Below, one piece after another: positions 42,905 through 52,508 of a stretch of 54,493 nucleotides of DNA. The notes under the pieces were generated by a model. The model was not told the DNA's origin, made no database searches, and saw nothing but the letters and a program-made list of their open reading frames with translations. Numbering within the stretch: position 1 is the first letter of the stretch; every line of letters begins with the position of its first letter. The stretch comes from an uncultured Cytophaga sp. (lineage in GTDB: Bacteria; Bacteroidota; Bacteroidia; Cytophagales; Cytophagaceae): positions 1-54,493 of the forward strand of contig NZ_CALMGQ010000024.1 in NCBI RefSeq assembly GCF_937863595.1, read 5' to 3'. Made by a program: the position numbers and the translations under genes.

Positions 42905-43669
42905 TTATGCGATAATTTCAAGTAAAACTGGACAATGATCGGAATGTATAGCATCTGGTAGAATCACTGATCGTTTTAAACGAGATTCCATGTTTTTAGT
43001 TATGATGTGATAATCGATGCGCCAACCCAAATTTTTCCCTCTGGAACCCGCTCTATAACTCCACCAAGTATAATTATGAGGCTCTTTATTAAAATGTCTA
43101 AACCCGTCAATAAATCCAGAATCAAATAATTTTGTCATCCAAGCACGTTCTTCTGGAAGGAAGCCTGATGTATTGGCATTTGACTTAGGATTATGAATAT
43201 CAATGGCTTGGTGACATATATTAAAATCACCACAAACTATTAAATTGGGAATGCTTTTCTGCAGTTTAGTTACATATATAAGAAAATCGTCCATCCACCC
43301 GTATTTGAAAATTTGCCGTTCTTCTCCGCTGGAACCTGAGGGCATATATACATTCATTACAGAAAAATCTGAATAGTCGGCTCGAATTACTCTACCTTCA
43401 AAATCATATTTTTCTATGCCACAACCATATTCAACATGTTTGGGAATTTCTTTTGTGAAAATCGCTACTCCACTATATCCTTTTTTTTGTGCCGGGAAAG
43501 CATACGTGGTATAGCCTAATTCTTTAAAAGCAGCTTGATCAATTTGATCTGAACTTGCTTTAATTTCTTGGAGACAAACAACTTCTGCATTGGTTGATTG
43601 GACCCAGGTTAACAATCCTTTTGTTATAGCAGAGCGTATGCCATTTACGTTATAGGTTATTATTTTCAT
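42905..43669 (-). CDS. xth: exodeoxyribonuclease III (AP endonuclease)
   Basis: A 254-aa enzyme of the endonuclease/exonuclease/phosphatase fold. Conserved residues: MKIITYNVNGIRSA, LQEIKA (metal Glu), 'YSGVAIFTK', CGDFNICH (Asp/Asn pair), 'WRIDYHIIT' and SDHCPV (catalytic His). It removes apurinic sites and 3' blocks in base excision repair. It is separated by 19 bases from the next gene on the same strand, so they are probably co-transcribed. Full length. Confidence 0.95.
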   Translation of the reverse strand: MKIITYNVNGIRSAITKGLLTWVQSTNAEVVCLQEIKASSDQIDQAAFKELGYTTYAFPAQKKGYSGVAIFTKEIPKHVEYGCGIEKYDFEGRVIRADYSDFSVMNVYMPSGSSGEERQIFKYGWMDDFLIYVTKLQKSIPNLIVCGDFNICHQAIDIHNPKSNANTSGFLPEERAWMTKLFDSGFIDGFRHFNKEPHNYTWWSYRAGSRGKNLGWRIDYHIITKNMESRLKRSVILPDAIHSDHCPVLLEIIA

Positions 43670-43688
43670 TCTAAATGTAGCTTCAATT

Positions 43689-44135
43689 TTATTCGGAGTC
43701 GGTTTGCGAATCTGTGTTTGTTTCTCTGGGCTTCATAATGGGTTTAAGCTTACTTATATTTTTTGACGTTTTTTCTCGTTCGCGTTCTTCTAAAATATGT
43801 TCTTCAAAATACTCAATCATTTGCAATTTGAGAAAGTCTTCTTGTTCTTCTAAATTTAATTTAGGTATGGCTTTTAATGCTTTATAATGTGGCCAACCAT
43901 CAGAATCTAAACCTTCCCATTCATAAAATCCAGATTGACTCAACAATTTACACGTAGCAATGTGCATTAAATCTTGTTTTTCTTCTTTAGAAAACGCTTT
44001 TTTCCCCTTTCCTAATTCGTTTACGCCAATTAGAAACAACAAGGTATTTGTGGTTGGTTTTTTACCCGTGGTGCGAATGAAGAAGTACATCAATCGCTTC
44101 CAATCATTCTTTAAATCGAGATCTTCAAATTCCAT
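43689..44135 (-). CDS. conserved Bacteroidota protein of unknown function
   Basis: A 148-aa soluble, helical protein. Recognisable block: 'YFFIRTTGKKPTTNTLLFLIGVNELGKGKKAFSKEEKQDLMHIATCKLLS..GFYEW'. This is recurrent in Bacteroidota as a hypothetical protein. The C-terminal tail is charged and probably disordered. It lies upstream of xth on the same strand and is divergent from comF. No function known. Confidence 0.75.
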   Translation of the reverse strand: MEFEDLDLKNDWKRLMYFFIRTTGKKPTTNTLLFLIGVNELGKGKKAFSKEEKQDLMHIATCKLLSQSGFYEWEGLDSDGWPHYKALKAIPKLNLEEQEDFLKLQMIEYFEEHILEEREREKTSKNISKLKPIMKPRETNTDSQTDSE

Positions 44136-44193
44136 GTGGTTTTTATAAAAGGAAATACTAATTTACACACCAATTAGCTAAGGAATCTATTTT

Positions 44194-44904
44194 ATGAATA
44201 ATTTTTTTAAACGCATCGGAAATATTTCCGCATGTATCGTGGATGTATTGTATCCTCCCCATTGTATTGTCTGCGATAGCGGTTTATATCAATCAGAGGT
44301 TGATGTATGTTCAACATGCTTGAGCACCTTGCCAACTGTTCAAGAAGATTATTCACCTGAATCGCTATATATCCGTCTGTCTATTGAATTACGACCATCG
44401 TTTGTATGGGCGTATTTACTTTTTGATTCGAAAAACAAAACGCAGAAAATTTTACATGCGATAAAATACGGTGATTCACCAGATATAGCCATTCGTTTGG
44501 CAGCCATATGGGCAGACCGAATAAAAGCATCGTTGATAGAAGCAAACATTGACATGATTATTCCAATTCCTCTACATAAATCTAGAATGCGTAAACGGGG
44601 TTACAATCAAGCTACTAAAATTGCAGAAGGAATTCAACGGGTTGTTGATACAGAGATTGAAGAAAATGTGTTGTATCGGAAACGGAATTTATTTGTACAA
44701 GCTCAAAGTAAACGCGTAAAGCGTTTTGAAAATGTAAAATTGGTTTATGCTATTCGAAACATAGATAAAATTAAGGGCAAGCATATTTTGTTGGTTGATG
44801 ATGTCTTGACGACAGGGGCTACTATAGAAATTTGTGGAATGTTATTGAAAAATGCAGGAGCTGAAAAAGTGAGTGTCGCCTTGCTGGCTATGGTTGCAGA
44901 CTAA
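44194..44904 (+). CDS. comF: ComF-family phosphoribosyltransferase-like protein
   Basis: A 236-aa protein. An N-terminal zinc-finger-like CxxC pair region (PPHCIVCDSGLYQ...CSTCLS) precedes a phosphoribosyltransferase domain with the PRPP loop ILLVDDVLTTGATI. ComF proteins act in DNA uptake and processing during natural transformation in some bacteria; in Bacteroidota the role is not established. It converges with gldJ across a bidirectional terminator. Confidence 0.9.
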   Translation: MNNFFKRIGNISACIVDVLYPPHCIVCDSGLYQSEVDVCSTCLSTLPTVQEDYSPESLYIRLSIELRPSFVWAYLLFDSKNKTQKILHAIKYGDSPDIAIRLAAIWADRIKASLIEANIDMIIPIPLHKSRMRKRGYNQATKIAEGIQRVVDTEIEENVLYRKRNLFVQAQSKRVKRFENVKLVYAIRNIDKIKGKHILLVDDVLTTGATIEICGMLLKNAGAEKVSVALLAMVAD

Positions 44905-44923
44905 AATGGATACTATATAAAAC

Positions 44924-44962
44924 AAAAAACCCGTCGCGATAGTTATCGCTACGGGTTTTTTT
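44924..44962. terminator. bidirectional terminator between comF and gldJ
   Basis: Stem of 12 or more base pairs with A tracts before and T tracts after it, so it works for both converging genes. Confidence 0.88.
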
Positions 44963-44980
44963 ATGAATGAAATCTATCTA

Positions 44981-46171
44981 TTAATAGTTTGTTCCTGCTT
45001 GAATCATTGCGCAACGGAAACCAATTGTTGCAGTACAAGAATCTTCAGCTAAATATCTTCTAGTTCCTGGAGACATCCAGTAAGCAACATCTTTCCAAGA
45101 ACCACCTTTGTATACACGAACGTGATCATCAATTAAAGATTGGAAACCAGCTTTATCATAACCTTTTTCTTCATCTAAGAAACCGTTACGACGTAATGGG
45201 TTCAAGTCATCAAATGTTTGGAATGATAATGGACGGTATACATCGTAAACCCATTCGTTCACGTTACCAGCCATACAATAAAGACCAAAATCATTTGGTG
45301 GGAATTCGTAAATATAAGTAGTGATCATTGCACCATCGTTCAACTTACCAGCAATACCAGCGTAGTCACCACGACCTCTTTTAAAGTTTGCAAGGAACAT
45401 ACCCATTTGTTTTCCATAAGGATTACGTAATGCGTGACCGTCCCAAGGATATAAACGTTTGTGTGTTTGATTTTCATCTAACCATTGGTTCCCGATAAGT
45501 GCTTGAGCAGCATATTCCCATTCAGCTTCAGATGGTAAACGATAGTTTGGTAATACAACACCAGATTCCAAAGGAATACGACCACCACCTTCAGGAACAT
45601 CAAAACCAGCATTTTGTGCTAATTGATTGTTCACAACTGTTGTACGCCATACACAGAAATCGTTTGCTTGAATCCAGTTAACCCCAACAACTGGGAAATA
45701 ACGGAAACCAGGATAACGGAAATAGTGATCTACGTAAGGATCGTTGTATGCTAGTTCAGATGCCCAAACAGTTGAGTCAGGCAATGCTGACTCATAAAAT
45801 TCTTGAGATGAGTCACGTTGAACATAAAATAAATATTCTAACCAGTGGATGTTTGCAATTTCAGTTTCATCCATATAAAAAGATGCTACAGTAACCGTTC
45901 TTTCAACGTTGTCACCGTTTTTCATCAAATCTTCTTCAAACGAACCTAATACGGTACGACCACCTTCAATGTATACCAAGTTAGGACCTTCTGGCTGACC
46001 AGCATAATCACTTACTTGAAATCCATTTTCTTCGTTGAATGCCATACCAGTTGTGGTACTTGCTTTCCCCGGATCCATGCTAGTAGGGTTCCCTTTTGTA
46101 CACGAAAAAAGTAGTGATACACCCGCTACTAAAACAACCGCATGTTTGAGAACACGATTCATTTTCTTCAT
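44981..46171 (-). CDS. gldJ: gliding motility / T9SS lipoprotein GldJ
   Basis: A 396-aa formylglycine-generating-enzyme-like (SUMF1) lipoprotein. Lipobox Cys24 is in LLFSC. The FGE-sulfatase fold shows 'NIHWLEYLFYVQRD', 'YPVVGVNWIQANDFCVWRT' (here 'FPVV'), 'PSEAEWEYAAQALIGNQW', 'FGLYCMAGNVNEWVYDVYRPL' and 'VYKGGSWKDVAYWMSPGTRR'. This matches GldJ better than GldK in its start (EGPNLVYIEGG, VTVASFYMDETEI) and end. It is shorter than the ~560-aa Flavobacterium GldJ. GldJ stabilises the T9SS/gliding machinery at the outer membrane periplasmic face. Confidence 0.88.
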   Translation of the reverse strand: MKKMNRVLKHAVVLVAGVSLLFSCTKGNPTSMDPGKASTTTGMAFNEENGFQVSDYAGQPEGPNLVYIEGGRTVLGSFEEDLMKNGDNVERTVTVASFYMDETEIANIHWLEYLFYVQRDSSQEFYESALPDSTVWASELAYNDPYVDHYFRYPGFRYFPVVGVNWIQANDFCVWRTTVVNNQLAQNAGFDVPEGGGRIPLESGVVLPNYRLPSEAEWEYAAQALIGNQWLDENQTHKRLYPWDGHALRNPYGKQMGMFLANFKRGRGDYAGIAGKLNDGAMITTYIYEFPPNDFGLYCMAGNVNEWVYDVYRPLSFQTFDDLNPLRRNGFLDEEKGYDKAGFQSLIDDHVRVYKGGSWKDVAYWMSPGTRRYLAEDSCTATIGFRCAMIQAGTNY

Positions 46172-46387
46172 AACCTTTTAATTAATAGATAGTCTTTTCC
46201 AATTCAGTTTGCTAATTTATCCACATTATATCTAAAATCCAACTATTCAAAGGAAATTTGATACTTGAATTTAGACACAGTTTATAAACAGCGGTATTCA
46301 ACTAGATCACTTTTAATAATAAAACGCTGATTAAGCGAGATTTGTACAAAAAGGACTCTTTGAATATTAATTTATAAATATTCCCAA

Positions 46388-47383
46388 TTATAAATTTAAT
46401 TCCAATAAACGCATCAATTCTTCTTCTTTCACTTCTTTTAGGGCTATCAATAAGCTCGAATTTCCAATTCTCGTTTTTTGAATACCATAATAAAGATGCT
46501 GATCTGATTTTTGAATCGATATGCAGGTAACAATTTCACCTAGGGGTAATAACGGACATATCCATTGTCCAGATTCATCCATTTGTAATGGAAGTACACA
46601 CATCAACGAGTCAAACACAATATAGTTTTGTATTTCGGTACATTTTTTTTCATAAGTAGGTAATATAAAGCGTGCTAATAAGTCAACTTTTTCTCTAATG
46701 TCATCATAAAAGCGGTCACAATTTATCCAACCGAACTTTTTAGTACGGAAAAAATATTTTTGTAGCGGACTTCTTTCACTACCACCTTCTTCGAAAAAAG
46801 TGTCATCAGTATCCAAATCAAAATCTTCAGCAATAGTTACAATGGAATCGCTTACGTTCCAATTCATATTTCCAGAGGAATTTCTGGAACCATTAAAATA
46901 AATCATGTTTGGTTTTACATCTCGAGGAATTTGGATTTGAATTCCTTCATCACACGTAATAATTAATTGATCACCCGTTTCTGTTTTTGCATTTATGTAC
47001 AATGCTCCATCGCTCTCTAACATACTTCCATTTGAAATAGTATATGCGCGCTCTTTAAGTAAGGCTTTCTTTGTAAATAACTCTTTGAGTTCAAGATGAA
47101 CCATACCATTGTAAGGAGTAGCAATTTGTGTCTGTAAGCATAATGGATGGAAATAAATAGTTGTTCCATTTGTACCATATAATATTGTATCTGCATTGGA
47201 ATGAATGCGAAATTCCTGTGCTGGCTCTTGAAGAAGTAAGTCTATATTTGGCAACATTTTATTTTTAACAATATCAAACTTAGGTGAAGTGTATACTTTT
47301 CTTATCCCGATGCTTGTGTTTATTGGTTTGCAGCTAACACAAACAATAATAAAAAGGATTATATACATACGGTGGTATTTCAT
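46388..47383 (-). CDS. lipoprotein of unknown function near gldM
   Basis: A 331-aa protein with lipobox Cys18 (VCVSC). Beta-rich middle; a block 'FFRTKKFGWINCDRFYDD' of a kind I have seen in other Bacteroidota surface lipoproteins. It is divergent from gldM and upstream of gldJ on the same strand, separated from it by 216 bases. A role in surface assembly or gliding is a guess from context. Confidence 0.65.
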   Translation of the reverse strand: MKYHRMYIILFIIVCVSCKPINTSIGIRKVYTSPKFDIVKNKMLPNIDLLLQEPAQEFRIHSNADTILYGTNGTTIYFHPLCLQTQIATPYNGMVHLELKELFTKKALLKERAYTISNGSMLESDGALYINAKTETGDQLIITCDEGIQIQIPRDVKPNMIYFNGSRNSSGNMNWNVSDSIVTIAEDFDLDTDDTFFEEGGSERSPLQKYFFRTKKFGWINCDRFYDDIREKVDLLARFILPTYEKKCTEIQNYIVFDSLMCVLPLQMDESGQWICPLLPLGEIVTCISIQKSDQHLYYGIQKTRIGNSSLLIALKEVKEEELMRLLELNL

Positions 47384-47555
47384 ATTCTTTCGGTTTTATA
47401 AGAACATAATGAATCTATTGGTTTTCGTTACATGAATTTTTATTAATTAATACCAATAAAAATATTTTTTCAAATGCTGTATCTTTTTAATGCATCCTCA
47501 TTATTCATACAAAGCAAAAAAAGATTTTGCTGCATACACGAAACAGATATGAATT

Positions 47556-49163
47556 ATGGCTACAGGAAAAGAAACACCCAGACAACGCATGATTGGTATG
47601 ATGTACCTTGTGCTAACGGCTTTGCTTGCATTACAAGTAAGTTCGGCTGTGATAGAAAAGTTTTATGCATTGAATAAAAGCATAGAAAAAAATGTTGCGA
47701 ACTCGGCTCAATACAATGCAGATAAAGTACAAACGATACAAGCTGCAGTTAAAGAACGTGGAAATAGAAAAAATGAAATGCAAGTTGCCCAACAAGCGAA
47801 GGAATTAAATATTAAATCGCAGGAGCTTCGCGCCTTTATGGAAACTTTGAAAACAGAAATGATTGAAAAGACGGGTGGCTATGATGAAGATGGAAGTTTG
47901 AAAGGTGCAAAGGAAGAAACCGATGTTGAAGTGTACATGCTAGGTACTAATAAATCGAATGGAAAAGCATATGAATTACAAAACCGTTTGAATGAATACG
48001 TGGCCTTTATCAATAAACGATCTGGTACATCTATGCCGCCCATTGCTTTGGATGCGAAGGACGATGTGTTGTTTCAAAAAAATTCCGATCAAAGAAATAA
48101 AGATTTTGCACAACTAAATTTTTCTCAAACGCCCTTAGTTGCTGCAATGGCGGTGATAAGTGACTTGGAAACAAAGGTTACTACCATGGAAAGTAGCTTA
48201 ATGAACAGTTATGCAGCGAAAGTGGGCGAAGGTGATTATAAGGTAAATAGTTTGAAACCTATTGTACGTGCAAAAAGTAAATATGTGCCTGCAGGTACAA
48301 AGTATGAAGCAGAAGTTATGATGGCTGCTACTTCAACTTCCCAATTACCTACAATGAATGTTGGAAATCAAGCATTAAAAGTTGATGGAAGTGGTATTGG
48401 TTCGTATGATTTTTTAGCGGGTGGTGGTGCATATTCTGCAGATGGTTTGCTTAAGAAAATCTGGACCGCTCAAATAAAAATGAGACAGCCAAATGGTCAA
48501 GATACGGTCTATTCGGTAAGTGAAGAATATTATGTGGTAAAACCGGTGATACAAATGCAGTCTGCAGCAATGAAAGCGTTGTATTTTAATTGCGGAAACA
48601 AAGTTGATATTTTGGTGCCTGCATTGGGTGCACAATATAATCCGGAGTTTAAATCAACAGGCGCAACCATAAAACCTGGTGGAACAAAAAGTCGGGTGTA
48701 CATAATACCGAATGCACCAACTGCTAAAATTGCAGTCTATAACAACGGCCAATTTATTGGAGAAGAAAACTTTAAAGTCATTCCAATTCCCAAACCTACA
48801 GTGGAGGTACGTGTAAACGGAAAATTAATTAATTCAAAAGTGGGTGTTACGTCATCGGGTTTAAAATCAATTTCAATTAAAGCCATTCCAACTCCTGAAT
48901 TTGCTGCCAGTCAGCCTGATGATTGTACCTATAAAGTGGTGGAATGGGAAGTATATTTTGGAAGAGGTAGAAGAGCCGCAAGTGGTTTGTCCCCGCAAAA
49001 CCCTCCGCAAGAATATATAAATATGGGAAGTATTGCAAATAGTTTGCAAGACAAGGATATGATTTTTGTAACAGCTAAAAAGGTGATGCGCAAAACATAT
49101 TTAGGCACTTGGGAAGAGGTGAAAGTATCATCGACGCCAATTATGATTCCGGTATATAATTAA
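47556..49163 (+). CDS. gldM: GldM-type T9SS/gliding motor protein, orphan copy
   Basis: A 535-aa protein. The N-terminus MATGKETPRQRMIGMMYLVL followed by TALLALQVSSAVIEKF is the GldM signature with its single transmembrane helix. A periplasmic helical part and beta domains follow ('AAMKALYFNCGNKVDILVPALG', 'VEVRVNGKLINSKVG'). GldM with GldL forms the proton-driven motor that powers type IX secretion and gliding. The usual neighbours gldK, gldL and gldN are absent here, so this is an extra, separately located copy. Start ATG 47556. Confidence 0.9.
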   Translation: MATGKETPRQRMIGMMYLVLTALLALQVSSAVIEKFYALNKSIEKNVANSAQYNADKVQTIQAAVKERGNRKNEMQVAQQAKELNIKSQELRAFMETLKTEMIEKTGGYDEDGSLKGAKEETDVEVYMLGTNKSNGKAYELQNRLNEYVAFINKRSGTSMPPIALDAKDDVLFQKNSDQRNKDFAQLNFSQTPLVAAMAVISDLETKVTTMESSLMNSYAAKVGEGDYKVNSLKPIVRAKSKYVPAGTKYEAEVMMAATSTSQLPTMNVGNQALKVDGSGIGSYDFLAGGGAYSADGLLKKIWTAQIKMRQPNGQDTVYSVSEEYYVVKPVIQMQSAAMKALYFNCGNKVDILVPALGAQYNPEFKSTGATIKPGGTKSRVYIIPNAPTAKIAVYNNGQFIGEENFKVIPIPKPTVEVRVNGKLINSKVGVTSSGLKSISIKAIPTPEFAASQPDDCTYKVVEWEVYFGRGRRAASGLSPQNPPQEYINMGSIANSLQDKDMIFVTAKKVMRKTYLGTWEEVKVSSTPIMIPVYN

Positions 49164-49271
49164 TAGTAAGGACTTAAATACTTGGGATAATATCTCAAGT
49201 GTCAAATGGAAGGCTTTCCTTATTAATGGCAGATGTATAATTTTGTACTATAACGTTTAAGATATCTGACG

Positions 49272-49304
49272 AAAAAACCCTTGGTTTACCAAGGGTTTTT
49301 TATT
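49272..49304 (+). terminator. terminator after gldM
   Basis: Perfect 14-base arms (49272-49285 and 49288-49301) with A and T tracts on both sides. About 110 bases beyond the stop codon. Confidence 0.85.
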
Positions 49305-49356
49305 TGTTCTAAATTTATTGTAAACTGTAGTGCAGTAAAATAAATGTATTGAGTTT

Positions 49357-50466
49357 ATGTTAAAGACGATTCCATTTTTTACGTTACGTTTTCAAAACAA
49401 AGACATTGAAAAAGAAATTTTTTCTTTTTACAAGGAACTACATGCCGACGCGTGGTATGTGTTGGGAAAACGCGTATCACAATTTGAAAAAGAATACGCA
49501 GCGTACCATTCTGTAAAAGAGTGCATCGGAGTGGGTAATGGATTGGATGCATTGATCCTTACATTACGTGCTTTACATATTGGAAAAGACGATGAAGTAA
49601 TTGTACCTGCCAATAGTTTTATAGCAACAGTTTTGGCTGTGAGTCAGGTTGGTGCTACACCGATTTTGGTTGAACCAGATCCAAAAAGCTTCAACATTAC
49701 TGCAGAAGGAATCCAGCGAAAGATTACTTCCAAAACCAAAGCAATTATTCCGGTACATTTATATGGCTTGTCCTGCGAAATGGATGGAATTATTTCAGTC
49801 GCAAAAAAAGCCAATTTATTTATTATTGAAGATAATGCACAAGCACACGGTGCAACCTATAAAAATAAAAAAACCGGAAGTTTTGGAATTGTGAATGCAA
49901 CCAGTTTTTACCCGGTGAAGCCACTTGGTGCCTATGGCGACGGCGGTGCGATTACAACAAACGATGATGCATTAGCAAAGCAGATTCGTTTACTCGGAAA
50001 TTATGGATCAGCAGAAAAATATTACTACGAAACCATTGGAGTAAATTCTCGATTGGATGAAATTCAAGCGGGTATATTGTCGATCAAATTAAACTATCTT
50101 GATCGCTGGAATGCCGAACGGATTGAATTAGCAGCGTTGTATTCCAACGTGTTAAAAAATATAGATGGAATTCAAACGCCCATTATTTCTGCTGATTGTA
50201 CACATGTATTTCATCAATATGTGATTCAAACAGAAAAGCGAAATAGCTTACAAGATCACTTGTTGAAAGCAGGTATTCAGACAGCTATTCATTATCCGGT
50301 GCCACCGCATTTACAAAAGGCCTATGATTTTTTAAACTTGAAAAAGGGAAGTTTGCCCATTGCAGAAAAATTAGCAGAAACGATTTTAAGTTTGCCGATT
50401 TATACGGGAATGAAAAGAGAAGAGGTGGAGTATGTGTGTGAGGTGATTCGTACGTTTTATGCATAA
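49357..50466 (+). CDS. DegT/DnrJ/EryC1/StrS sugar aminotransferase
   Basis: A 369-aa PLP enzyme. The PLP lysine is in 'SFYPVKPLGAYGDGGAI'. Conserved blocks: 'VGNGLDALILTLRALHIGKDDEVIVPANSFIATVLAVSQVGATP', 'IIPVHLYG', 'IEDNAQAHGA' and 'GVNSRLDEIQAGIL'. It probably makes an amino-sugar nucleotide (dTDP-3-amino-3,6-dideoxyhexose type, FdtB/QdtB-like) for a glycan or glycoprotein. No sugar-synthesis genes are adjacent, so it stands alone here. Cytoplasmic. Confidence 0.9.
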   Translation: MLKTIPFFTLRFQNKDIEKEIFSFYKELHADAWYVLGKRVSQFEKEYAAYHSVKECIGVGNGLDALILTLRALHIGKDDEVIVPANSFIATVLAVSQVGATPILVEPDPKSFNITAEGIQRKITSKTKAIIPVHLYGLSCEMDGIISVAKKANLFIIEDNAQAHGATYKNKKTGSFGIVNATSFYPVKPLGAYGDGGAITTNDDALAKQIRLLGNYGSAEKYYYETIGVNSRLDEIQAGILSIKLNYLDRWNAERIELAALYSNVLKNIDGIQTPIISADCTHVFHQYVIQTEKRNSLQDHLLKAGIQTAIHYPVPPHLQKAYDFLNLKKGSLPIAEKLAETILSLPIYTGMKREEVEYVCEVIRTFYA

Positions 50467-50521
50467 GTAAACATAAAACGCGTTCTTATTTTTATAATTA
50501 GAGAACGGAAAATTGGAAGGA

Positions 50522-51325
50522 TTATTTTTTTATAATTTCCAAGGCATCAAGAATATTGAATGTTATGGCTTTGCGGGCAACACCTATATAGCGATCGTCT
50601 AATCCTCTTGTTTGAATACATGTAGCGAAATAAAATACATTGTTGTCTTTTTCGACATAACCGACATACCAACCCACATGACGATTGCTTTCATCGCTCC
50701 AACCGGTTTTTGCACGTAATACATAAGTATCCTTTTTCTCTGCAACCATAATATCTGTTACAATATCCATGGTACGTTTCGAAAAGGGTAATTTGTGATC
50801 GTGCAAGCGTCTTAAGAAATCGATTTGCTGTTTGGGTGTAACACGTAGTCCTCCTGTAAGCCAAAATAGATCAATGCCGCCGCTCGTATCTGCATTTCCA
50901 TAATTGGACTTTTTCAGCCAATGATTCATTTGATTCTCACCAACTCTACGTGCAAGTTCTTGATAATACCAAACGGTAGAATTTTGAAATGCCATGCGAA
51001 AGGTTTGATCTTGATTCCAAACGGGATAGCTTCTGGTTACGCTATCCCAAGGGATTACAAAATCAGCATCTTTAATGACTCCAGTTTCTATTCCGATTAA
51101 AGAATTACAGATTTTAAATGTGGAGGCCGGACTAAATGATTCTGTGTATTGTGGTTTATTATAAAATGTATACGAATGCGCATTTTGATTGTATAACACA
51201 AAAGAGCCATCCACTTGGAATGAATCATAATAGGTTTTAAAATCATTCCGAATAATTATTGGCTCTTTTTGAATAAATGAAAGAATGGTCAATAAGAATA
51301 AGAACGTTATGCTGAATTGTTTCAT
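50522..51325 (-). CDS. class D (OXA-type) beta-lactamase
   Basis: A 267-aa serine beta-lactamase with signal peptide. Active site: SxxK as Ser68-Thr-Phe-Lys71; SxV as Ser116-Thr-Val118; YGN at 142-144; KTG at 206-208. The tryptophan of the usual WxxG region is present in 'FWLTGGL'. All catalytic motifs are complete, so it should hydrolyse beta-lactams, although substrate range is unknown. It stands alone, without mobile-element signatures around it, so it is probably an intrinsic chromosomal gene. Confidence 0.93.
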   Translation of the reverse strand: MKQFSITFLFLLTILSFIQKEPIIIRNDFKTYYDSFQVDGSFVLYNQNAHSYTFYNKPQYTESFSPASTFKICNSLIGIETGVIKDADFVIPWDSVTRSYPVWNQDQTFRMAFQNSTVWYYQELARRVGENQMNHWLKKSNYGNADTSGGIDLFWLTGGLRVTPKQQIDFLRRLHDHKLPFSKRTMDIVTDIMVAEKKDTYVLRAKTGWSDESNRHVGWYVGYVEKDNNVFYFATCIQTRGLDDRYIGVARKAITFNILDALEIIKK

Positions 51326-51339
51326 CTACAATGCAATTA

Positions 51340-52374
51340 TTATCCTTTACTGACTACCATATCTTTCAAACAGGCTACCCAAGTAGCATTGGTATTTAAA
51401 CTTTCTACCAACTGCCAATCTTTACCACCATGTTCTTCAAATAACAATTTATATTCTTCGCCGCCTTCAACTGTTGTTTCTAAACAATCTGCAATGAATG
51501 ATGGAGAGAAAAATAATATGCTTTTCTTTCCTGCTTTTGCTAATTCTTCAATATTATGATCGGTGTAGGGCTTAATCCAAGGTGTTTTTCCCAAACGCGA
51601 TTGAAACGAAACAGAGTAAGTATCTTCTGCTAAACCCATTTCTTTTACCAATAAACGGGTCGTTTCATAACATTGTGCTCGGTAACAATACTCGTTTCGA
51701 GAGCCGTAAACCTGGCAACAGGTTCCCAATTTGCATTGGTCGCCAATAGAGGCTTTAACGATTTGTCTTTCAGGAATGCCGTGATAGGAGAAAATAATGT
51801 GATCCCAGCTTTGTTTAGCTAAGTACGCATTTCCTTTTTCAGCAAATGCTTTGATAAATAAGGGATGATCAAAGAATTTTGAAATCACTTCAATATGTGG
51901 CGTGATTTCCCATTTCCCTAATACTCTTAATGCTTCTTCAACGGCAGAGCCTGTAGATGCAGATGCATATTGTGGGAATAATGGAATAACGATAACTTTA
52001 TTATATCCTTTGGCTTCTAGTTCTTTGGCTGCAGATTCAATAGATGGGTTTTGATAGCGCATGCCCAAAACCACTTTATAGCTATCGCCTAAGGTTTCTT
52101 GTAGTAATTCTTTTATGGCAACGCCATGAAACATCAACGGCGAACCTTTTTCGGTCCATAATTTCTTGTATTCATGTGCGGATTTGGGCGATCTAAAAGG
52201 AGCTATAATCATGTTAATCAGTAGCCAACGATTAAACCAAGGAATGTCAATGACCCTTCTGTCCATTAAAAATTCGCGCAGGTATTTACGTACATCGGGT
52301 GTATTTGGACTATCTGGTGTGCCGAGATTGATTAGAAAGACGGCAGTTTTAGATTTTTTATTAGGCAATGACAT
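51340..52374 (-). CDS. hemH: ferrochelatase
   Basis: A 344-aa enzyme from Met 52374 (MSLPNKKSKTAVFLINLGTP); the upstream Met is rejected because family members begin near KxAVLLINLGTP. Blocks: 'RYQNPSIESAAKEL', 'FPQYASASTGS', 'IIFSYHGIPERQI' (His ligand) and a 'FSPSFIADCLETTVEGGEEY' motif. It inserts ferrous iron into protoporphyrin IX (or iron-coproporphyrin) in heme synthesis. Four clustered Cys residues (CKLGTCCQV and CYRAQC) may bind an iron-sulfur cluster. Convergent with nothing; it lies upstream of the lactamase on the same strand. Confidence 0.95.
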   Translation of the reverse strand: MSLPNKKSKTAVFLINLGTPDSPNTPDVRKYLREFLMDRRVIDIPWFNRWLLINMIIAPFRSPKSAHEYKKLWTEKGSPLMFHGVAIKELLQETLGDSYKVVLGMRYQNPSIESAAKELEAKGYNKVIVIPLFPQYASASTGSAVEEALRVLGKWEITPHIEVISKFFDHPLFIKAFAEKGNAYLAKQSWDHIIFSYHGIPERQIVKASIGDQCKLGTCCQVYGSRNEYCYRAQCYETTRLLVKEMGLAEDTYSVSFQSRLGKTPWIKPYTDHNIEELAKAGKKSILFFSPSFIADCLETTVEGGEEYKLLFEEHGGKDWQLVESLNTNATWVACLKDMVVSKG

Positions 52375-52508
52375 AGAAAGATATTTAATTTGCAAACTTA
52401 ACAAATAACTAAATGATATGTTGTGATTTTAATCAGTCGCTACAAAGTTTTGGTTAAAGTTAAGGGAATTAAACTAAATACGTAAGTACGGTACGTTCAA
52501 TTTAAGAT

